Assembly (NCBI GenBank): GCA_964496595.1
Contig: CAZCAI010000141.1
Location: forward strand, 1-12,540
DNA: 12,540 nt
Direction of reading: 5' to 3'
DNA from: JAAAOZ01 sp964496595
GTDB lineage: Bacteria; Chloroflexota; Anaerolineae; B4-G1; SLSP01
This document shows, in pieces, positions 1 to 6,800 of the stretch (positions within the stretch are counted from its first letter, which is position 1; each line of letters opens with the position of its first letter). Both the position numbers and the translations under genes were made by a program. The notes below the pieces were generated by a model that ran no database searches, was not told the origin of the DNA, and was given only the letters and a program-made list of their open reading frames with translations.

Positions 1-98
1 TCACCCCCGTACCCGGCGGCGTCGGCCCGATGACCATCGCGATGTTGCTGAGCAACACCGTCAAGGGGGCCAAGCGCTTAGGGCTAAGGAGGAAATAA
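1..98 (+). CDS. folD: FolD C-terminal fragment (5' part outside window)
   Basis: Reading frame 3 is open from the left edge to a TAA at 96-98 and translates as TPVPGGVGPMTIAMLLSNTV followed by KGAKRLGLRRK. The P-G-G-V-G-P-M-T segment is the signature near the C-terminus of FolD, the bifunctional methylenetetrahydrofolate dehydrogenase/methenyltetrahydrofolate cyclohydrolase. This cytoplasmic enzyme interconverts one-carbon tetrahydrofolate forms using NADP. Only the last 31 codons plus part of one more are visible, but this region is diagnostic. The last residues (GLRRK) and the stop codon lie inside the inverted-repeat element at 79-165, so the native C-terminus may have been rewritten by that element. 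A terminator at 199-233 ends the transcript. Confidence 0.93.
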   Translation, partial: TPVPGGVGPMTIAMLLSNTVKGAKRLGLRRK

Positions 99-165
99 CT
101 TTCCCATTTGGAGAGCTACATGGAGCCGTGAAAACGGGTAAGTTATTTACTTCTCGCTCCTTAGC
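79..165 (+). repeat. Hairpin-forming repeat, copy A, overlapping the folD stop codon
   Basis: A long imperfect inverted repeat. GCTAAGGAG at 83-91 pairs perfectly with CTCCTTAGC at 157-165, AAATAACTT at 93-101 pairs with AAGTTATTT at 140-148, and CCC at 103-105 pairs with GGG at 136-138. The left arm (79-107) matches the minus strand of 3822-3850 at 26 of 29 positions. In both places the element sits on a stop codon, and no T-run follows it. It therefore looks like a dispersed palindromic repeat or a structured RNA at gene 3' ends rather than a terminator. I do not recognise a named family. Confidence 0.7.
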
Positions 166-198
166 TGGCCTGCTGTAGATTCGGATTTGACGCAAATG

Positions 199-233
199 AG
201 CGGGATGGCTTTTTCACACCATCCCGCTTTTTT
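199..233 (+). terminator. Rho-independent terminator after folD
   Basis: AGCGGGATGG at 199-208 and CCATCCCGCT at 219-228 form a perfect 10-bp stem with a 10-base loop, followed by six T residues at 228-233. The orientation suits transcription from folD. It separates folD from the next operon. Confidence 0.9.
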
Positions 234-303
234 GTGTCCTTTCGGTGGCGGAGCAGATTTTCAGGGTCTATCGTGTGCCGTGATCCGCCAGAAAGGCGCT
301 CAG

Positions 304-331
304 TTGCCAAACTCCTGACCTGTGCCATAAT
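304..331 (+). promoter_or_regulatory. Candidate sigma-70-type promoter for the three-gene operon
   Basis: TTGCCA at 304-309 (5 of 6 to the -35 consensus) is followed after 16 bases by CATAAT at 326-331 (5 of 6 to the -10 consensus), with a TG one base upstream of the -10 hexamer as in extended -10 promoters. It lies after the folD terminator and about 65 bases before the start codon of the CBS-ACT gene. Elsewhere in 234-397 I see only a weak 7-bp inverted repeat (246-252 with 284-290) and no gene. The call rests on consensus match and position alone. Confidence 0.45.
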
Positions 332-397
332 TAGTTAAATTTCCACATCGTTAAACTAGTACAGACAAGCTAAGCATTCTTGCGAGGAGAAACCATT

Positions 398-1042
398 ATG
401 TTAGTCAAAGATCGTATGACCTCAGACTTGATTACGACCACCACAAAGATGGCAGTTGACGAGGCGCTCAGTCTCATGCATGAAAACAAGATCCGGCGCT
501 TGCCCGTGGTCGATAAACGCGGGAAGTTGGTGGGGATTGTCTCTGAGAAAGACCTGCTCTACGCTTCGCCCTCGCCCGCGACGAGCCTCAGCGTCTATGA
601 GATCGGCTATCTTCTTTCTAAGCTGTCGCTTGCGGACGTGATGAGCAAAGATGTGATCACGGTGCAGCAGGATGAGGCTATCGAGGACGCGGCCTGCCTG
701 ATGGCGGATAATCAAATCGGCGGGCTGCCGGTGATGGATGGCGACGAGCTGGTCGGGATCATCACGGAGACCGATGTCTTCAAGACTTTCATCGAGATAC
801 TGGGGGGGCGCGAGGAGGGCATCCGGCTCACGTTGCATGTGACGAACAAGCCGGGCATGTTGAGCAGCCTGACCGGCGCGATATCGGAGCACGGCGGCGA
901 CATCGTCGCGCTGGGAACCTTCGCCAGCCGCCAGCGCACCGAAGGGGCGCTGATGATCAAGGTCTGTGGCATGGAAGAAGATAAGTTAGTCGAGATTATG
1001 GAATCCCTGGAAGTCCACGTGGTGGATGTGCGCGAGGTGTAG
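398..1042 (+). CDS. CBS-CBS-ACT domain protein, AcuB-like
   Basis: A 214-residue cytoplasmic protein, the same length as Bacillus AcuB, with two CBS domains (about residues 5-56 and 78-132) and a C-terminal ACT domain (about 141-211). The CBS cores read IRRLPVVDKRGKLVGIVSEKD and IGGLPVMDGDELVGIITETD, and the ACT start reads LTLHVTNKPGMLSSL. CBS pairs usually bind adenine nucleotides and ACT domains bind amino acids or other small ligands, so a ligand-sensing regulatory role is likely; the actual ligand is unknown. ATG at 398 is chosen because GAGGAG at 384-389 sits 8 bases upstream. A TTG at 380 would overlap that ribosome binding site. It is the first gene of an operon with a phosphodiesterase 35 bases downstream. 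No acuA or acuC neighbour is present, so acetoin utilisation is not supported here. Confidence 0.9.
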   Translation: MLVKDRMTSDLITTTTKMAVDEALSLMHENKIRRLPVVDKRGKLVGIVSEKDLLYASPSPATSLSVYEIGYLLSKLSLADVMSKDVITVQQDEAIEDAACLMADNQIGGLPVMDGDELVGIITETDVFKTFIEILGGREEGIRLTLHVTNKPGMLSSLTGAISEHGGDIVALGTFASRQRTEGALMIKVCGMEEDKLVEIMESLEVHVVDVREV

Positions 1043-1077
1043 GGCGAATTATCCCCACCGCCTGGAAATTCAATTCA

Positions 1078-1572
1078 ATGTACTTAGGATTATTATCGGA
1101 TACACACAACGATCAGCAAAAGGTCAAAGCAGCTTTACAGATCTTTCAAGATCGAGGGGTTACGACGGTGTTGCACGCGGGGGATGTGACCAACGCGGCG
1201 ACGCTCCAGCTCTTCGCGCCGTTCGATCTGTGGATCGCACAGGGCAATATGGATCGCGACCCGGCCTTGCGTGAATTGGTCAAGGAGATGTTCGGCCCAG
1301 GGCGGATGCGGATGCAGCACGAGTTGACACTCAACGGGACACGGATCGCGCTGCTCCACGGCGATATATGGCGGCAACTCGACACGATAATGCATGACCC
1401 GCGCTATGACTACATCATCCACGGCCACACCCATATCCCCCTGGATAAGAAAATCAAAGAGACCGGCGCGCGCCTCATCAACCCCGGCGCGCTGGGGCAG
1501 TCCCGCTGGCGCGCGGCGACGTGCGCAATCTTAAACACCCGGACTGGGGATTTAGAGTGGTTGCAATTTTAG
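1078..1572 (+). CDS. YfcE/MJ0936-type metallophosphodiesterase
   Basis: A 164-residue protein of the calcineurin-like metallophosphoesterase superfamily, in the compact YfcE/MJ0936 subgroup. All metal-binding motifs are visible in order: D8-T-H10 (SDTHND), G35-D36 (HAGDV), G56-N57-M58-D59, H94-G95-D96 and G116-H117-T118-H119. It spans the full length usual for this family. Members hydrolyse phosphodiester bonds with two bound divalent metals, usually Mn or Ni in vitro; the physiological substrate is generally unknown. It sits between a CBS-ACT sensor and a cyclic-nucleotide-binding protein, which makes a nucleotide or signalling phosphodiester substrate an attractive guess, but that is inference. 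ATG at 1078 has no strong Shine-Dalgarno, so translation may depend on the upstream gene. Confidence 0.93.
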   Translation: MYLGLLSDTHNDQQKVKAALQIFQDRGVTTVLHAGDVTNAATLQLFAPFDLWIAQGNMDRDPALRELVKEMFGPGRMRMQHELTLNGTRIALLHGDIWRQLDTIMHDPRYDYIIHGHTHIPLDKKIKETGARLINPGALGQSRWRAATCAILNTRTGDLEWLQF

Positions 1573-1580
1573 CAGGCAGC

Positions 1581-1587
1581 AGGAGGT
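1581..1587 (+). promoter_or_regulatory. Strong Shine-Dalgarno deciding a GTG start
   Basis: AGGAGGT, a full match to the anti-Shine-Dalgarno core, lies five bases before GTG at 1593-1595. This fixes GTG as the start of the cyclic-nucleotide-binding protein. The site lies in the 20-base gap after the phosphodiesterase stop at 1570-1572. Confidence 0.85.
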
Positions 1588-1592
1588 AACTG

Positions 1593-2096
1593 GTGCATTT
1601 ACGGGAAAGTAAACGGATATTGCGACAATCGGATCTTTTCCGCGATCTGAACGAGATCCATCTGGATTTGGTACTGCGCGTCTGTGAGGAATCTAACTTC
1701 TTGAATGGTGAGTACATCTTTCACCAAGACGACCTCGGTGATGCGCTCTATATCCTCGCGGAGGGCGAGGTCGAGATCATCCTAGAGCCGGATTCGGCAG
1801 AGGAGGCCATCTTGCCGGTTGCGGAGTTGGAGGCGATCAGTACCTTCGGTGAGGTCATCCTCGTCGAAAAGGCGAAGCGCACTGCATCCGTTCGCTGCAA
1901 GACCAACGCGCAACTTTTGCGTATCCCACGGGATCGGCTGCTCAAGCTGTGCAGTGATTACCCGGAGATCGGCTTCCGCATCATGCGCCGGATGGCCGCC
2001 GAGCTATCGCTCAAACTGCACGCCAGCAACCTGAACATCCGCGAGCAGCTCTTCGACGCCGAGGCCGAGCGGATGCGCCGCCCGGAGCCGGCATAA
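1593..2096 (+). CDS. Stand-alone cyclic-nucleotide-binding (Crp-type) domain protein, no HTH
   Basis: A 167-residue protein beginning with GTG. Residues about 14-125 form a Crp/Fnr-type cyclic-nucleotide-binding beta-barrel: LFRDL start (15-19), GEYIFHQDD (39-47), LYILAEGEVEI (52-62), and the phosphate-binding cassette region F85-G86-E87 followed by R96-T97-A98. FGE and R-T-A are the positions that contact the cyclic nucleotide in CRP, so ligand binding is plausible. The protein stops after a long C-terminal helix (about 121-160) matching the CRP dimerisation helix. No helix-turn-helix DNA-binding domain, kinase or channel domain follows. It may act as a dimeric sensor through protein contacts. 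It is the last gene of the operon, 20 bases after the phosphodiesterase and 20 bases before a strong terminator. Confidence 0.9.
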   Translation: MHLRESKRILRQSDLFRDLNEIHLDLVLRVCEESNFLNGEYIFHQDDLGDALYILAEGEVEIILEPDSAEEAILPVAELEAISTFGEVILVEKAKRTASVRCKTNAQLLRIPRDRLLKLCSDYPEIGFRIMRRMAAELSLKLHASNLNIREQLFDAEAERMRRPEPA

Positions 2097-2116
2097 TTCG
2101 CAGACACCTATTACAC

Positions 2117-2155
2117 AGACCTGACAGGTTTCCGAAACCTGTCAGGTCTTTTTTT
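2117..2155 (+). terminator. Rho-independent terminator of the three-gene operon
   Basis: AGACCTGACAGGTTT at 2117-2131 pairs perfectly with 2135-2149 (15 bp, 3-base loop CCG) and is followed by a T-run at 2149-2155. It faces the + strand operon only, because the minus-strand side has no T-run after the stem. The stop codon of the converging glycosyltransferase (2142-2144) lies in the right half of the stem, and the T-run is read on the minus strand as lysine codons. The palindrome also resembles a dispersed repeat that I associate from memory with Chloroflexota genomes (unverified). Confidence 0.92.
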
Positions 2156-3572
2156 GCGCCATCAACACCACCACCGCCGGGATGGCGGGCATATAGAAGC
2201 GGTCGTAAGCAATCGGGCCGGGGAGCGCGATGACGTAGGCGACGGTCATCCCCAGCAGAAGCGCGATGTTCGGCGTGGATCGCAGGCGCGCCAGCCCTCG
2301 CAGGCTCAAGGCCCAGACCAGGAGTCGCCCGCTCAGCAACGCCCACCAGAGCAGGGCCGCCGGCCACGGCGGACGCACGATCCGCTCGCGCACCAGCGCC
2401 ATGATCGCATCCCCGAACGCGCCGCGCTCCAACGACCAGCCCATCCGCGCCCAGATGTCAGGGACGGCGCCCGTCGTAGCCCACGCCCGCCCGCAGAGCG
2501 TGCGATACCAGTGACGATGCCCCACATCCAGCAAGCTCCGCCCGACCCCGCGCAAATGGGCCGTAATCCACGCGCGGGGATGTTGCGCAAGCACCTCCTG
2601 CGCCAGCGCCGCGAGCTGCTGATGGCGCGCAGTGCGCGCCTCGCACCCCTCATTATCGCCGCCAGCGGTCTCGGCGACGTCCCAATCGTAGCGGATGGCA
2701 GCGTGCAACTCCAGCATATCGTAGATAAACTCCCACGTCGGCGTCCACGGCGCCGCCGTCACCTGCGCGACCTCGGCCAGCGTCGCGACGGCGCTGACCC
2801 GCGCGAGATTCTCCTCGAAGGCGTCGGAGAGCATCCAGCGACCCATCACGAGGCGATTACGCGCGAGCCACGGGCAGAGAACCAGAAGCAGCGCGAGCCA
2901 GAAGGGAAGAACTCGTATTGCGTATTTCGTAATGCGTAAATTTGGCCGAGCCACAGCAGAGCGTCGAGTGACGACGATCCGAATGGAGATAAGGCCGCCA
3001 ATGAGCACGGCCAAATATTGGACGTTCGGTTTGGTGAGGAGGGCCAGGCCCCAGAGCGCGCCCGCGAGGAAGTTTGGTCGCCGGCCGGGACGTCTGAGGC
3101 TGCGGACGGAGGCCCAGAGCGCGGCGGTCATCAGCGGGAGGAGAAGATTTTCTGCCAGGAGATAGCCGAGATAACGCTGGGTCGTTCCGTTGAGGACGTA
3201 GAGCCAGCCGGCCAGCACGCCGGCGCGCGCGCCGCCCACCTCGCGGCCCAGGCGGATGACGAGCGCTGTTGTGATCACGGACAACAGCACCTGCATCAGC
3301 ACCGCGTGCGCGGGGGATGCGCCCAGCACCAGATAGACGAGCATCAAAAAGAGGGGGTACAGCGGGGGCCGAATCGCAGTCGCGCAGAAGGGCGGCGTCC
3401 ACCCGATGGCGAATCCGCGCCCGGCCAGCATATTCATCGCCAGGAGATGAAAGCCCTCCGCATCGACCGGGCCGATGGGCGGCGGCGAGGTCTGGCGCAA
3501 CCAGAGCAAGCGCGTCGCCAACGTCGCGCCCAGCGCGAGCAGAGCGGCGATTCGGTAGGTTGAGCATCGCAT
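2142..3572 (-). CDS. GT-C membrane glycosyltransferase, GT39/ArnT-like
   Basis: A 476-residue polytopic membrane protein. A first hydrophobic helix lies at about 7-26. The first periplasmic loop carries D37-A-E39, the acidic motif expected in GT-C enzymes that use polyprenyl-phosphate-linked sugars, then RPPLYPLFLMLVYL (68-81), GLALLTKP (175-182), CPWLARN (233-239), and a C-terminal YDRFYMPAIPAVVVLMA (456-472). This order is typical of the GT39/PMT/ArnT group, which transfers sugars to proteins or lipids outside the cytoplasmic membrane. Acceptor and sugar cannot be told from sequence. ATG at 3570-3572 has a weak AGGA about 9 bases upstream. It lies 275 bases downstream of the giant surface-protein gene on the same strand, so it could glycosylate surface polymers (inference). 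Residues 211-221 come from a short AT-rich repeat, and the last codons overlap the opposing terminator. Confidence 0.85.
   Translation of the reverse strand: MRCSTYRIAALLALGATLATRLLWLRQTSPPPIGPVDAEGFHLLAMNMLAGRGFAIGWTPPFCATAIRPPLYPLFLMLVYLVLGASPAHAVLMQVLLSVITTALVIRLGREVGGARAGVLAGWLYVLNGTTQRYLGYLLAENLLLPLMTAALWASVRSLRRPGRRPNFLAGALWGLALLTKPNVQYLAVLIGGLISIRIVVTRRSAVARPNLRITKYAIRVLPFWLALLLVLCPWLARNRLVMGRWMLSDAFEENLARVSAVATLAEVAQVTAAPWTPTWEFIYDMLELHAAIRYDWDVAETAGGDNEGCEARTARHQQLAALAQEVLAQHPRAWITAHLRGVGRSLLDVGHRHWYRTLCGRAWATTGAVPDIWARMGWSLERGAFGDAIMALVRERIVRPPWPAALLWWALLSGRLLVWALSLRGLARLRSTPNIALLLGMTVAYVIALPGPIAYDRFYMPAIPAVVVLMAQKKT
2912..2942 (-). repeat. AT-rich short repeat read in frame inside the glycosyltransferase
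   Basis: On the minus strand the bases read as near-repeats of TACGCAATACG / TACGCATTACG type and encode NLRITKYAIRV (residues 211-221), at the end of a loop just before a membrane helix. The low-GC, quasi-tandem character contrasts with the surrounding GC-rich sequence. Similar tracts (TTACGCATTACGCAATACGC style) are, from memory, common dispersed repeats in Chloroflexota. It keeps the frame open. Confidence 0.5.
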
Positions 3573-3590
3573 GCCTTTATCCTATACGGA

Positions 3591-3606
3591 ATGAGCGAAT
3601 GAGCGA
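3591..3606. repeat. Two tandem 8-bp units upstream of the glycosyltransferase
   Basis: ATGAGCGA occurs twice in tandem (3591-3598, 3599-3606), 19 bases before the glycosyltransferase start codon on the minus strand. A nearby 7-bp inverted repeat (TCTCGGA 3632-3638 with TCCGAGA 3644-3650) has no T-run. Either could be a regulatory site, but nothing here proves it. No convincing -35/-10 pair is visible between 3573 and 3676. Confidence 0.4.
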
Positions 3607-3676
3607 ATCGGCGCTGGGGTCAACAAACCTTTCTCGGAAGCAATCCGAGACTCACCTAAAATAACCTGTTTTTTAC

Positions 3677-3763
3677 CACAGAGTTTCACGGAGCTTCTCA
3701 CAGGGCGACACAGAGAAAGTCGTTTCTCCGTGCTTCTCTGCGCCTTCTCAATGATACTCTGTG
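3677..3763. repeat. Intergenic CACAGAG-type inverted repeat
   Basis: CACAGAGT at 3677-3684 pairs with ACTCTGTG at 3756-3763, and CACGGAG at 3687-3693 pairs with CTCCGTG at 3726-3732, giving a two-step imperfect hairpin with further CACAGAGA copies between (3709-3716). This style of CACAGAG/CACGGAG repeat is seen, from memory, in intergenic DNA of several phyla. No T-run follows on either strand, so it is not a classical terminator. Confidence 0.65.
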
Positions 3764-3778
3764 ACCAAATTAACCCGC

Positions 3779-3850
3779 GGGGTGAACGGGGGATGATTTC
3801 ACCCGATTTCCTATATGAGCCATGGAAAAGTTATTTCCTCCTCACCCCTA
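3779..3850 (-). repeat. Hairpin-forming repeat, copy B, on the giant-gene stop codon
   Basis: On the minus strand it begins with the TAG stop (3848-3850) of the giant gene and matches copy A (79-107) at 26 of 29 bases. The base stem is GGGGTGA (plus-strand 3842-3848) with TCACCCC (plus-strand 3779-3785). Two of the three differences from copy A are matched by changes in the opposite arm, so base pairing is kept. The inner part of the hairpin is less well conserved than the base. Confidence 0.6.
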
Positions 3851-6800
3851 ATCATTTGGGGAATCCCCCCGCGACACCAGCGGTAAATAGATGGATCGCA
3901 TGGTCAGTGTCAGTTCCACCTCGAACGGGCCGCTGTTCGCCACGTTCCCGGCGGCGTCGTAGGCGCTGACCCGGAGGGTGTAGAGGCCCGGCGTCGTGGG
4001 ACGCAACGTATAGCGCCACGTGTCGCCTTCCAGTACGGCCGGCTCGCGGTAGACCACGCCATCGCTCTCGACCAGCACCGAGACGCCGGCGACCGCCCCG
4101 CCGTCGGTGACGGTCCCGGTAAGCACGGTCAGGCTCGTGGTGTAGAGCGCCGTATCCACGAGGCCGGTAACGGCGAGTCTGGGCGCGACGTTGTCCAGGA
4201 TGTAGCTCGCGGTCAGCGCCTCGGAGCGGTTGCCCGCGAAGTCCACCCCGTAGAGCGAAACCGCGCGCGCCAGCCCGTCCGCTCGATCTGGGCCGGACAG
4301 CGTATACGACCAATCCCCGGCGAGCGGGATACCCTCCCCGGCCTGGGCGGTGAGCACCAACCGGCTGCGCCGGTAGGCGCCGTCGTCCGCCGCCGGGTTC
4401 GTGTCGCAGACCGTCAGCGTCCACTCGCCCTGCGCCGGTTGGCCTACTAGCGCGCGCAGCGGCTCGGCCGGGCGCGCCGGACGGGCGAACAGGCCGCCGG
4501 TCGGGACGCCATCGGATGGCGCGTCGTCGCCGCCGTTGCTGTAGGCGCCCGCCGCTGCATCATCCAAAAGCACGTTGTAGTGACGCGCGTCCGTGCCCGA
4601 CACGCCGTCATCGGCCAGCAGTAGGACGCTCACGCCGCCCGGCGACGCGAGTTCGACACGCAGATCGTCGCGGTGGGGATGCGCGGCGCTGAAGCCCACC
4701 TGCACCGAACCGAGCGTGAAGCTTTCGGTCACGGTGAACGTGCGCACCACACAGGTGTCGGTTAGACTGATAGGATCGGTGGGGGCGTCGTCGACCACGT
4801 ACCGGCTCGGCGTCGCCGCGTTGGGCCGGCCGAGTACCGTGCATGCGCCAGCGGCTGGCATGCCAGCCGCTGGCACGCCAGCTATGCACGCTTCCACGTG
4901 GCTCAGGCCGTGGTTATCGACCGCTTGCCCGTTCAGCCGGACAGAGTTCCCCTTGACCAGGCTGCCTGGTATGGCCTGCGACAGGGCCGTGTCGAAGCTC
5001 ACAGTGGGCGGGATGGTGTCCACCACGAAGGCTTGCGGCGCGCCCGTCGTGCCGGACTGGCCGAAGCTATCGGTGGCGCGCAACGTCACGTTCAGGATGT
5101 CGCCATCGGCGGCGCCCGTTGCGTCGAGCGCGCAGGCCCACGCGCCATCGGAAGGCGCGTTATCCGCGCAGGTCACGCTGCCGCCGCCCTGCACGTCGAG
5201 CGTCACCTCCGGCACGGGCGATTCGTCGTAGACGTAGCCGCGCAGGGTGTTGCTTCCCGCCCGCAGGATGTACGCCGGCTGCTGGATGCCCAGGAATTGC
5301 GGCCCGCTGCGATCCACCTGATGGTCGGCCCAGATGCGCTCCAGCGGCTCACCGTCTGGCGCGTGCTGCTCGTCGTACACCCGCGCCAGCACGCCCGCCC
5401 ACGAAAGGTCGCTGGCCGCCAGGTCGATGGTTCCCACGAAAGCGACCTGCCCTTCCTGACCCGGCGCCAGATCGCCCAGCGGCAGCGTCCGGTGCGTTCC
5501 GCCGTTTAGACGCAAGGTGTAGTAGGCTTGCACGTCTACCCACACGCCGCGCGCCGTCTCTGTTCCCAGGTTGCGGTAGGTCAGCGTGTAGGTCAACGGC
5601 TGGTTGGCGCCCACGCGCGGATGATCGGCGCTCAGCCAGCGCAACTGCGAGCTGACGTCGGGCGTCTCGCCCTGCAACAGTGTGGCCCACAGGCCGGAGA
5701 GATCGTCATTCATAAAGCTGTACACGACCCCGGCCGGCTCGACGGCCAGATGCACCTGCACGTCCGTGTCGGGGTAGCCGGCGGCCGAGAGGCCGTCGCT
5801 GCCGTTGGGGCAGACGCCGCCGGAGAGCTGCGGCCAGGTGTAAGCCCGGCTCAAGGCGAACTCCCCCTCGACGTGGACGTCCGCCACGCGGGCGCTGTTG
5901 ACCGGGTTGGCGGCGGGCAGCGTGGCCCACAGGCGCAGCGCGTTCTCCTCGCTCGCCAGCGCGAGCATCTCCAACGCCGCGTTCGCCGGGTCGTTGATAC
6001 CGAGCAGCGTAAACGGCAAGCGCAAATCCGTCGTCGCGATTGCCACATCGCGTCCCCGTGGCTGGAAGCGATACTGTGACCCATCCAGCGTCATCACCCA
6101 GTCCCAATACTCGCCCTGCCATTCCATCAGCAGCGCGGTCGTATTGTCGCGCACCCACACCAGATAATCCGCCGCCATCGCGCCGGCGGTCGAGGTGGGG
6201 GTGACGCCCGGCAGGTGGATCGTCGGGGCCGGCGCTGCGTAGGGATTGAAGAGCGTGGAGGTTCCGCCGTCCCGCGTGTCGAGGTAGATGAAGAGGTCGC
6301 CGTCGCCTTGCCAGTCCGCGCCCGTCCACGTCAGGCGCAGCGCCTCGGTGTCCCACGAGGTGTAGAGCGCCTGTTCCGCGCTGAGGGCGGCGCCCGGCGA
6401 CGCCCGGCGGCTCAAGCGCCGGTCCACGCCGACTAACGAGCACCCGCTCTCCATCCACCCGCGATAGGGCTGTGCGCCCGGTTCGATGAACGTGTAGTCG
6501 GGCGTGGTGGGGGCGTCCACGTAGAACGGGCCGCCGGACTGCCAACTCTGTTGCCCGTAGATGTCTTCGGCGGCGACGCGCGCCCACACCTGTTCGCCCT
6601 CGGCGGGCGTGAAAATGGCCGTGCGGTCAAGATCGTAAGTCCCGCTGACGGTGCGCTGCGTGGACGTGACGGCCGCCGTCCATTCGACGCGATACATTGC
6701 CAAGCCGCTGCCGTCATGACTTTCCGTCCACGCCAGTTCCAGCGTGGGCGAGAGGCTGCGCAGCGTCAGGCCAGGCGTGATAACCGCCCCGGCGCTCGTC

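Noticed and set aside
83..165. Copy A hairpin as a rho-independent terminator
   Set aside because: No T-run follows, the loop is long, and a proper terminator lies 34 bases downstream.
380..397. TTG at 380 as start of the CBS-ACT gene
   Set aside because: The GAGGAG ribosome binding site at 384-389 would lie inside the coding region; ATG at 398 has ideal spacing and gives the usual family length.
2154..2939. Plus-strand open frame of 261 residues opposite the glycosyltransferase
   Set aside because: Its composition (R, P, Q, H rich) is typical of an antisense shadow, and the minus-strand frame has clear GT-C motifs and membrane helices.
3618..3623. TTGACC on the minus strand as the -35 box of a glycosyltransferase promoter
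   Set aside because: The only -10-like sequence (TATAGG) is 31 bases away, far outside usable spacing.
4346..4795. Protease function for the giant protein because of its P-domain
   Set aside because: No Asp/His/Ser subtilisin motifs are visible in the 2896 residues; a peptidase outside the window cannot be excluded.
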